A stretch of 32,921 bases of DNA from Acanthaster planci (taxonomy: Eukaryota; Echinodermata; Asteroidea; Valvatida; Acanthasteridae): the NCBI RefSeq assembly GCF_001949145.1, contig NW_019091428.1, positions 427,354-460,274 on the forward strand, read 5' to 3'. Positions within the stretch are counted from its first letter, which is position 1; every line of letters begins with the position of its first letter. A program made the position numbers and the translations under genes. Shown here piece by piece: positions 10,745 to 20,063 of the stretch. A model generated the notes under the pieces. The model was not told the origin of the DNA and ran no database searches. It was given only the letters and a program-made list of their open reading frames with translations.

Positions 10745-11533
10745 TGACCCTGGTATTTCACTGTTTTCTGAAACAGAAACATTTTGCCGGCTTCAGCTTC
10801 AGCTTTTCCTTCCGGAAATGGCTGAATATATGTACCTCAAGGCAGTCAATCTCTTCGGTGACTGTTTTCCCACGTACAATCACATCATCAAGGTATACCA
10901 GCAGAGTCTGCCATTGCAGCCCTGCAACTACTCGCTCCATTAATCTTTCAAATGTGGCTGGAGCATTGCTAGGTCCGAAGGGCATTACTCGCCAGTGGTA
11001 TAAGCCTCCCCCACCACAAATGCAGTCTTTGTTTTGCCTTGTTGTCAAGTTCAACTTGCCAACATCTGGAAGATAGGTCCAATGTCGAGAACTATTTTGC
11101 TCCAGACAGGGCATCTAGGGAGTCGTCTATCCTTAGAACAGGATATGCCTCTTTTATCGTAACCGAATCTAACCATCGGTAATTGATGCAAAATCTTTTC
11201 GAGCCATCTTTCTTGTTAACAAGAACCACATTTGGTGCCCAGGGGCTTTCTGCGGGTTCTATTGCTCCTCTATCCAAGAGGTTTTTCACCTGTTGGGAGA
11301 TCTTTTCTTGATTGCATTCGGGTTGCCTCTACAACTGTTGCTTAATCGGTCAGACATTGCCCATATATAGTATGCTTCACGAGGTCTGTCCGACCTAGGT
11401 TGGCTTCACCCTCAGAGAAGACATCACCAAACTCAACCGCAAGTTTCTTGACCTCATTGTGGAAGTTTGGTTCCAAATTTTGAATACTTCTATCGTAAAG
11501 CTCTTTGAGATGAGGTGGGACCTCTGCTCCCAA
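10745..11533 (-). mobile_element. Ty3/gypsy-type pol fragment (pre-RT linker and reverse transcriptase), broken
   Basis: Minus-strand pieces in order: a linker with LKELYDRSIQNL and LGRTDLVKHTI; RT motifs with LLDRGAIEPAESPWA, VLVNKKDGSKRFCINYRWLD and AYPVLRIDDSLDALSGAK; then VMPFGPSNAPATFERLMERV, the catalytic LLVYLDDVIV and KLKPAKC. RT domains 1 to 5 are present. Stops and frameshifts separate the pieces (near 11340, 11095, 11050, 11000 and 10765). Typical RNase H and integrase sequence is not found further on, so the element is truncated and dead. Only the two Asp of YLDD and the upstream RT motifs remain readable. Confidence 0.88.
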
Positions 11534-11849
11534 TACAGATCTTTCTGCAGACTCTGGTTCTAAATGTATGTCACTTGCTTTGACCGCTGTGAAGATGCCG
11601 GCTATGGTCTCAGAACGTAATACACGTTCACTCTTACTTGGGTTTAGTACCCTGAGTCCAAAGTGAACACGTCACCTGCACAATTAGTATGTAAAAGGCA
11701 TTAGCGAGAGAACCAGCGCGTGAACCAACACGCGCGCATACTCCATTCGTTTGCATTGCACTTTCTGGTTCACAGTGACGTCACACTTCGGTTCTCTATT
11801 CTCTCAGGGATTCCTTTGGTCCCTGTCTTCGTGTTTGCAATTCCATCAA

Positions 11850-12080
11850 CTAATTTTCGGTCATTTGACCCAGACCAAACTGTACGCCCAGCAGGTCAAC
11901 TAATTCCTTATATTGCAGTTGCCTGCTTTCCCGGTTACAACGTCCCACCACTTTCAGTGTCATTCCTTTTAAACTTGCTGCCAAAATACAGGTGATTGTG
12001 CAACTTCTCCAGCCATTTGCTTTTGCGCATGCTTTCCAATGTTGACGGTAATCTTTCCAAGGACTTTTCCCGTAAATCAA
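11850..12080 (-). mobile_element. Ty3/gypsy-type gag-like fragment
   Basis: A 76-codon minus frame contains WKDYRQHWKACAKANGW, ILAASLKG and YKELVDLLGVQFG. The spacing fits the retrotransposon gag pattern W-x-Y-x2-H-x2-x3-A-x2-N-W, L-A-x2-L-x-G, Y-x2-L-x3-L-x2-x-F. It lies upstream of the reverse transcriptase piece on the same strand, as in an intact element. No long terminal repeats were recognised. Confidence 0.6.
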
Positions 12081-12095
12081 TCCGGGATTATATTA

Positions 12096-12400
12096 TGGTA
12101 AAAGGTAATGATTTTCCCTTTTTTCAGTTTAAAAATGGTAAATGGAAAAGCTAGCTTTATCCTGTTTTCAGATAAAAAATCAGTAAACAGTGTAGTGGAG
12201 TTCAATTTTCTTTTTTTTTCTTTTATTTCTTTTAATAAATTCAAAAACAGAAAACAGTAAAGGACAGTTTTTCCCTTTTTCCTTGTTTGGATTCACAAAA
12301 GAAAAACGGTAAAGGATAAGATTTTCCTTTTTTCCTTTAATGTACTAAAAACAGTAAATAATAAAACATTTGTTTTTCCTGTATACCATTTTCAAACAGT
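12096..12400. repeat. Degenerate tandem array of A/T-rich 60-80-bp units
   Basis: Four or five imperfect units share ACAGTAAAGGA-like and TTTTCCTTTTTTCCTTT-like blocks separated by A/T runs. Unit lengths vary. It sits between the gag-like fragment and the first GOGAT remnant. Confidence 0.6.
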
Positions 12401-12510
12401 AATTGATTGGCCGATATATACACACAGACCAAGGAGTATATCCTCAACTTCATGTATAGAGGGACTAAATCACTCAGAAAAAAATATCAAATATACACAT
12501 CCAGTCTTAC

Positions 12511-12671
12511 CTTTCAAGACCTGATGCTGTGTATGTTGACAATGAACCCCACCCCACAGATGTCTTTCTCCAGCAGTGGGTCGTACAGCCCCTGGGCCTT
12601 AGGGAAGCTAGGCCTGTCTGTAAGGGTGCACTGCCTGCCATGTTGACAACAGAACTCGAAGTGCTCAGTAA
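12511..12671 (-). pseudogene. GOGAT remnant: amidotransferase start (CGVGF)
   Basis: The minus frame reads FPKAQGLYDPLLEKD and then ICGVGFIVNI. The Cys of CGVGF is the nucleophile that becomes the N-terminal residue of mature class II amidotransferases, so the upstream residues would be propeptide. Acceptor actgccag|TT, donor AAG|gtaaga. A TGA at 12516-12514 interrupts the frame one codon before the donor. The rest of the amidotransferase domain is not found downstream; the next 3.6 kb contains retrotransposon pieces. Confidence 0.8.
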
Positions 12672-15600
12672 CTGGCAGTGGAATATTACGGCTGCTTAGA
12701 CTCCACCCTAAGCATTTAATCCTTTTCGAGACAAAAAGTAAACGAGGCGATCAAGCATGCACAATTTCACAATATAAATCAGATAGGCCTACTGAAAAAG
12801 CATGCCAACTTAAGCCTACTTAAGCCTGCTGTGGATTTTTGACAAAGGTGACAAGGTCTCCTTCTCACGTTAAAACATGGAGGTTGGAAACAACGTCACG
12901 AACGTATTCCTTACAGATTATGGCAACTTCTATTAATACCCCAGACATGCCAGACAGAAAGGCCCATGAAATGATTGAGAGAAGGAAAATCCTCACCAGA
13001 ATCAATTACCATAGGCCATGCCTGCAACTAGTAAGTACCTACCCAGTAAAGTCTTTCACGACTTATACCAGAGGCCCAGGGTTCTAACTTGTCTCTAGAG
13101 ACAAAATTTGTGCACTCCATACGGTGATGTCATTATGGAACACGATTTTTATACGTGAGCTGGAGATATAGAACCATGTGGGTATATTTCCGACAGCACA
13201 GTATGGCTGAGCTTTAGGGACAAGCTCTTATTAACTATTCTGGCCACATGCTCCCACGGCGCGCTACTGCCACTAGGAGTAGGAGTAAAATGACTGTTCG
13301 CGCGACAGAAATTATAAGATTCGACGTGCCTTAGACTGCAAAATAAAGCAAATACACGCGCTCTGTAGCTTTTCACACGTGCCATGCATGCACTACGCTC
13401 CCATTGGATAAACAGACAAGTTGCGCGTTAACTTCAAGTTCCATGTAACTCTATGTGCAGTGGGCGTGGTTTAAACTGAAGTGACGTCACACTTACGAAC
13501 CAGATTGTGAACCAATCAAAGCGCTTCGCATGATGATCTCGCAAATCTTTACCAATCATCGTCCCAGCACAGGCTAATAAGTAATGTGGTGTATATTTGG
13601 AAGAGCGCTTCCAACTAAGGTGCATAGGTACAGTGAACTTAATTAAGAATGAACATAATCCGTGTCATGCGCGGAGAAATTAATGGTAGCCTTACAGCTC
13701 AATACTATTTTTCTTGCACTTAAAACTGTTTGGAGCTAAGAATGAGCACAACATTTATTATTAGTATTACTTGAATGACACGTGACGTACGGTTAGAAAG
13801 AATTGCAGGTACTGTAATGAAAAATGGACCTTGTAGCCTCATTTAAATTTTTCCCGCATACACTCTGTCTGAGTGTAGGGGCGAAAGGAAGTTTTCTGTA
13901 AAAGTCACCGCAAGTTTTTTTTCGCAAGTAGGCCTATGCACATAGATTTGAAATTTTTATCCTTATAGATTCCTGGTCTTGTGTAAGGTTGGAGGCCCGT
14001 TGATTCATTAAAGGCCTACAATTTGAATCGAAAAAAATCACATTTTTCGTGCGGTAAATCGTAGCTAGTCATTGGACAAACGCCATTTCAAATTGAGTAT
14101 ACTAAGCGATGTATGTCACGTATTAGTACGAAGCCCATTCACGCACACTTGTTTCACATACAAAGTGTGTACATTCCTTTGTTTTCCTGTGGTTAAGGTA
14201 ACTTGAGGAAAATGCTCCTTTTTCTCCCACTAGGATAACTCCTTCGAGCTGGATTTTTGATGATGATTTCCTGGACTGTTCCTCTTCATTTTGCCACGGA
14301 TAACCTTGACCACAAAAAAGCCTCTGAAACTGTTTTTCAGAGAGGAGAAAACATTGTGTGGACGTGTGAAAGTCCACACAACGGCATCACACCCTACATA
14401 ATGTGGACTTCTTTTGTGCAGAGGTCCACACTATGTATGCCACGCCTGCACATAATTATTTATACCTCGTACGTTTTAAACGTACATCAGGTACCCCAAT
14501 AGCGCGCTCAGAGCATGGAGCTTTTAAAAAGCTAGAGGAAACAAGTAAATTTTTAAGTGGGTGGATTGCACCTTGTTAATTACACGTTTCCACTCATGGA
14601 TAGGCATGCACACAACATGTGTTTCAACCAAAGATATGGTTTTAACCATTACATTCACGCATGGTTCCGCTTACTAAACCGAACTAGGGCAGGCTCTATC
14701 TCAGGCAATTACAAGTAACTCAATTAGGCCTCTGTGAGGTAAGGCTTGATTTAAGACCAGTGGCCTTCGTAATCAGCAGAGTTAGCAGACTCAAGTCACA
14801 ACCTATTCCACTGATTCGTTCAGCTGGGCAAACACAAGCATCTGCCCGCACAAAACATTTTGTTTTGTTTTATTTTATGAAAAAGAAAAGAATTAAGTTT
14901 ACACGCACGTAATTTATTTTCTATTAATTAATAAATGGGGAGCAGAGAGTCACGTATCGTTGTCAGTCATTTTAATATCCCAGTCCTAACTCCACAATTC
15001 TGATGAGATATTAACTTTTTTGAGACGTTTCTCAGCACGAATTTCTGAATAAAGCGTAAAAATTCGATGATCTAAGAAAATAGGAAGATTTTCCATTTTA
15101 CCGTTTTTATTCGAGGTTAGCCTTTTGTTTTTCTCAAACCTCCCCCCCCCCAAAAAAACTGCATCTTTGGATGGATTGAAAAATTACACCAAAGTAGTTT
15201 TTTTATATTTCAGAACATTTCCATCTGAATTTGAAATCAAACACCTTATTTACAGCTTCGTTGCACCGTTATGAAGTTAACAAAGTTTGAGATATAGAAA
15301 AAAAAGTCCTAGGTATTTTGCTAAAAAAACTATTTAAAAAAAAAGACTTAATGGCGCACAAGCTAATTTTTCTCTCTAGAACAGTTGGAGGTCATAATAT
15401 TTGAACATAGTTTTTCTTGAGTTTCGTACTTGACATCAAAATATTTCTTACAAAACACCAGGAAAGGTTTACAATGAAAAGCCAAAGTTCAATTTTCAGG
15501 GGAAAATACCCCGAACCTTACTAAAAGCAGTATAAGACGACATGCGACCTTTGGTTTAAGAACAGTGCTTCAATTGATCCGAGCAAAAGAATACATCTCT

Positions 15601-16022
15601 CGAATGAAAAGATTTTTTTCTTAAAACATCATAATTAAGGGGAGCGTTTCTCTTTTATAAAAAACAAAACAGTCGCATCACAAGACTAAGTATATGCATG
15701 GACTTGCAGATGTTACTAATTTTGAAGTGCTGGAAGAGCGAAATGGCATGTGCGCCAACTAAGGCTAATATTTCCTCATCCATACTAATGGGGGGGGGCA
15801 CCAACACCTTATAACGGGCACTAGGTTTCATTTGTTTTTTTGGGGGGAGCTTTTGTTAGCCTTGTTCAATATAACTTCGTCCGTTTTTAGGGGGGGGGGA
15901 CTGGGCCCCCTCTGTGCCGAGCAGCGGATATCAGAAGGGCGCATGAGCGATGAAATTCAGTTTGCGTTGATCTAGACGGAAGGTTTAAACGTATCTTATT
16001 AAATCTCCTAAGATGACCGTAT
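12672..16022. other. Non-coding, repeat-derived and low-complexity DNA
   Basis: No convincing reading frame. Apart from the hairpins listed separately it holds A/T-rich runs and poly-C or poly-G tracts near 15145, 15791 and 15890. Confidence 0.6.
14354..14434. repeat. Two consecutive hairpins sharing a GTGTGGAC core
   Basis: The first stem is TTGTGTGGAC (14354-14363) with GTCCACACAA (14372-14381), a perfect 10 bp with an 8-base loop. The second is ATAATGTGGACTTC with GAGGTCCACACTAT (14398-14434), about 12 of 14 pairs. A near-perfect palindrome GTACGTTTTAAACGTAC follows at about 14469-14485. Possibly the end of a mobile element; no coding. Confidence 0.6.
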
Positions 16023-16100
16023 TGGCGAAATAGTTAGGCCATTCTAGCGCTCGCACTGAATGTAGTGGGTTCGGCTCCACCGTGGTAAAGCAGAGGCTTT
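16023..16100 (+). repeat. tRNA-like (SINE head) sequence, plus strand
   Basis: Box A TGGCGAAATAG at 16023-16033 and box B GGTTCGGCTCC at 16068-16078. The 35-base spacing suits a pol III internal promoter, but a full cloverleaf is not clear. A T-rich run follows. Probably a degenerate SINE end. Confidence 0.5.
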
Positions 16101-16139
16101 TTTTTGCTTGCACGCTTACCTGAAAAAGCACCCATTTTA

Positions 16140-16275
16140 TTTGTCTTGTTCCCTAGACAGCCACCATGGAACTCTGATGCGCAGCGGTTTCCCCGTCACT
16201 GGCCATCTCTGCCCAGGACGGGTCTCGAACCTGGGACCACCCGCCTCGCAGGCGATGCCTCAACTGCACCCCAAC
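16140..16275 (-). repeat. tRNA-derived SINE-like sequence, minus strand
   Basis: Read on the minus strand, GGGGTGCAGTTGAGGCATCG starts at 16272 and is followed by box B GGTTCGAGACC at 16231-16221, then a body reaching about 16140. It faces the plus-strand tRNA-like unit at 16023. The 5' part resembles a tRNA, but the acceptor stem does not close, so I call a SINE rather than a tRNA gene. Confidence 0.52.
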
Positions 16276-19200
16276 GTTGCCTTTTACATTCGTTATACGG
16301 AAACAAACGCAGCGAACAAAAAACTTTCGGGAAAAAACTAGGATTTAAACAAAACTGATCAATCACAAAAATAATTCACTCAAAAGAGAATAAAAAAGTC
16401 GCAGTCTGCGGCAATGAAAACTCACCTTAACAAATAGAAACTTTAAGGGTATTACATCACCACTCTTGATATTAATAACAATTGTTCTAGCTACAACGCA
16501 ATACACAGTAAGCATTTTACTTGACCAATGACCTGCAGGGCTTTACGTCAATGGAAAGAAACAGCAGTTGTGCATGATTAAATGTCTAGTTTTGCTTCTG
16601 AATTCATTGGGTAATGTGTTTCGGTACCAGCAACAGAGCTGTCTGAACCTATTTGTACTTCTTTTAATAAAATTTCAACTTTGTTCAACACGCACAGTCT
16701 TGTTTCACAGAAGCCTCCTTTTCCAACTTTTAAAAGGCTTCAATTTCACATCAAATCAGCAAAGGTAAATTTCTAACTTACAAAGGCGACCACTTAAAGA
16801 GCGTCACTCAAACGTTGTTTGAAGAGCCGCTCCCTATTAAAAAGGTGATTCCATGAAGCTAACTTTTGTTTCTGTAGTATTAACAAATTATGATAGTTAA
16901 TTTTTCTGGAAATATCATGGACTTGGTTTAGGGCGGTAGATTTCCTTTGCCTCGGCTGCTTTTTTCACAAAGTACATGGATAAGCTTCTCCGAGCATGGA
17001 ATTTCTTCATCATTTGTAATGTAATGTAGCATCATGTTAGTTTTTTTCTCAAGATGCTGCACAATAGTTGTGTTGGACAATTTTGGAACAAATGAAGAAC
17101 ACACCACATAGCACAATATTTACAAGTACGTGCGCGTATGTACACAAACTAGCGATTATATACAACGGGGTTCACCGCGTATACATTGCAGTTACATGCA
17201 TATTCACGAAATCTTCTGCATAACTTTGAAGCTCGAGGCGTTACCGCTTTGGCGTCATTCTTCCCAGCTTCAAGGACATGTACCGGTCCTTCACCAAGTC
17301 GTTCATTACATGTACACATGTATATATACACAGTTCAGTGAACACAGCATGCATATCCCCTCCCTTTCATACAAGCCACAATCCATTTATACTTCCCGTG
17401 AAACACGGGCTCTCGATTTGAGACCCGTGCCAGCCTTGCCGAAAGTTCCAACACATTTGAAGGTCCTTGAACCATCACTTGCGACGTGCGCTGTAATGTC
17501 CTTTCCTTCCGTTTGGTGGCGGTGCCTTGACGGACGTTTTGATGACCAATCTTGGTTGGTCGACTTGCTCATCCGCTGAGTCTCAATTTGAGACCGAGTT
17601 AATATTCACAAACCTTACCTTTTAAGCTTTACTACTGTAAATGGTTAACCAAGATTGTGATAACAATTGTATAGAAATGAGCTCAACAAATTGATTCAAA
17701 AAAGCTACAATTATTAAGCTTAGTATTTACAGCGTAAGTATTTCCGTTCAACTTTTATACAAACGTAACTTCTTTTACAGTTTTCCCATTGCTAAATAAT
17801 TTCAACTCCTCAAAAACATTTTTAACAATACGCAATCACAACAAAAATGAACAGAATCAACTTGTTGGAACTCATTTGTACACTAATCAAACAAAAAAAG
17901 ATAAATGTCTGCAATGCCAGATCAGTTTTAAATCAAAACAAAAATAAAAGCCGCATCAAGGTTTGCGCTACAATATTTCCCCTCTTTGACGCGTCACTGC
18001 ATGTTCGAAAATCTGCTGTTAATGTTGACTGTCGACCCAAAACTGTTGATCAGTGTTTTGCCTTCAAAACACTGTGCGCTAACTATAACATTAAAAAAAT
18101 CCTCGGAATTTGCTCAATGTGCGAAAGATGAATACACAAGTGCATACGAATTTAGTGTAATTGCCTTTTCATTTTTGTATTGATTTTAAGGGACAGAAAC
18201 TGAAGTAGCTATCACACATATTGTTAACACATTTTGCAACTACTTGGAACAACAATCTACATAAGTACATCAACAGCCAACACACCAAGGACTTTCTTTT
18301 ATCGTATAAAATTTGCCACTGAAGATTTTAATGTCTTCCAAAGACACCAACTCATCACCACAGGGTCTGTGATGCACTACAGGTTGGGATTCAAGTTCCA
18401 CTCTGTACTGAAAGCAGCTGCAACCATGAGTTCAAAGATTTGGGTTGGCCCCAGAACTTTTAACAGTAAGTTTGGCAGGTTACCGGTACATCGGGGACTG
18501 AAGCATGGCCTTGCGAAAGGGGGGGGGAGCATTTAAAAGACACAGGAATGATGTCAGCCAAGATTTTGAGCAGATACATTTACACTTAAAAAGGGGGGGT
18601 ACCCATTTTTGGAACAGTTTAGTAATCAACAGATGACACATAACTGAAAAGCCATAATCGAGAATGCAAACCCCCACCCCAACCAACCAATTATCCCAGA
18701 CACAGGGCCTTTTCCTCTTCGCATTTACACTGCCCAAGCAAGTATGGTAAGAAACGCAATTTGTCAACTTATTAAAAATTGAATTAAAAAGGATAATTTT
18801 TACACCTTTAAAAACAAATTTGGGTTCTTGATTCAATACAACAGAGTGATATCAAACCGCTCAATAATACCGCTGTTTGTCTAAGACGCCAAAGAGGAAG
18901 CATACACCATGCACAAGATCGAAGCATCATTAGGCCTTAACGACTTTCGGTGTCTCACAGAGTAACGAATGTTGCTCAATCTCGGAGCTCTCTTCAATTC
19001 CCGTACTCCCAGTACTACCCGCCTTTCGTCATTTCCAGTATGTATCTGAAGCCAATAGTTAGAAACCAAGTTTGTCTTCATTTGGCAGATGCGAGGATAG
19101 CATGGAAGAATCTGTAAAACTGAATTCTTCAACCTCACTACCACTTCTCACGGCCTTGAGTCATTATTTCAGGAAATAGAAAAAAAGGAATATTCGGAAA

Positions 19201-20063
19201 TTTATATATAAGTACTAAAGTGAACTTCTCAAATTAAAAATGGTAGATTAGATGACAGCTTTTTTACTCCCCTCACAAGGCTGGCCTTCTCAACAGGTAT
19301 TTACATGTATCCCCCTTTTCCTGGATGCGTTTGGTATCTATACCTGACATCAGTATATTTTTCAGCATGTGGTATTAAATCTGGAAACGCTATTTAATCC
19401 ATAATCCATTTCAAAGTGCTGAGAATACTCTGCTGCTGACACATTCAGCATTAACTGTAGTTAAATCAATCTTGCACATGGCACAAGTATGCAACCTCGC
19501 CGTGGTAACTTGGCATGGCATCACATTAACATTGCACTTTTCTAGGCGATGAGGTGACATCAGGAACTCTGACGATAATGGATAAAGGATTAGCAATTTG
19601 CACCCCTCCTTCGAGGAAGAACTAGACAGGAATTAGGCACATTCTCCAAGCAGTATTTTGTGAAATCTTGCACTGTTGAACTTCTTTCGGCAGTAACATA
19701 CTCACACAGCATAAGATAATTAGGCTTTAACAAGTGGGCAAAAATCAATTCAAAAGAAAATCTTGTCAAAAATGTGATGGAAAGACACTGAAGTTGAATC
19801 ATTCAGCGTCAGGGGAAGCTAGTTTCCCTCCATTTGGTCGGGGCTGCTTTTCAGCTCACAAGAGTGCACAAGCAGATCTCAAAGCATGCCTCAAACAGAG
19901 GGAACTATGAAAGCCTACTACAGGTCTGGGCATCAGTTTGCTGGTCACTTTCCCATTAACTTATGTAAGATCAAGCCCTTCTTTGAAGGCAAACGTTAGT
20001 GGGCCTTTGGAGCATTTTCAGGGGAAACGTTCAGTCCAGCCATATCCTAGCACTAGGGGAACC
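16276..20063 (-). other. Intergenic DNA and probable 3' UTR of the SCAF-like gene
   Basis: The SCAF-like stop codon is at 20064, so the UTR must run downward from there. No AATAAA on the minus strand was found in the first kilobases; the weaker ATTAAA occurs near 19393 and again near 18333, so the cleavage site is unresolved. A palindrome GTCTCAATTTGAGAC lies at 17580-17594. No supported gene. Confidence 0.5.

Larger units (their letters stand above)
2314..12671 (-). pseudogene. Decayed glutamate synthase (GOGAT), unprocessed, many exon remnants
   Basis: Intact NAD(P)H-GOGAT makes two glutamates from glutamine and 2-oxoglutarate, using an N-terminal class II amidotransferase, an FMN/3Fe-4S synthase core, a GXGXG domain and a C-terminal Fe-S/FAD/NAD(P)H domain. 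Remnants occur in that order on the minus strand: 12671-12511, 8868-8659, 8163-7965, 7421-7291, about 6626-6461, 6302-6194, 5820-5711, perhaps 5482-5325, 5203-5083, 4939-4780, 4386-4111, about 3680-3541 and 2509-2314. Most are bounded by AG/GT, so introns were kept and this is not a retrocopy. I see in-frame stops in at least four remnants and 1-nt frameshifts in at least five. Most of the amidotransferase and central domains, the 3Fe-4S cysteine region and the second half of the NAD(P)H domain are not found. Assembly error is an alternative, but the neighbouring SCAF-like gene is error-free over 4977 nt. Confidence 0.88.

Noticed and set aside
16212-16272. Functional tRNA gene on the minus strand
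   Set aside because: Box B is good, but the acceptor stem does not close and a SINE-like body follows.
17130-17579. 149-codon plus-strand frame and a 61-codon minus frame inside it
   Set aside because: No recognisable motif, no splice or promoter context, and the two frames overlap; probably chance.
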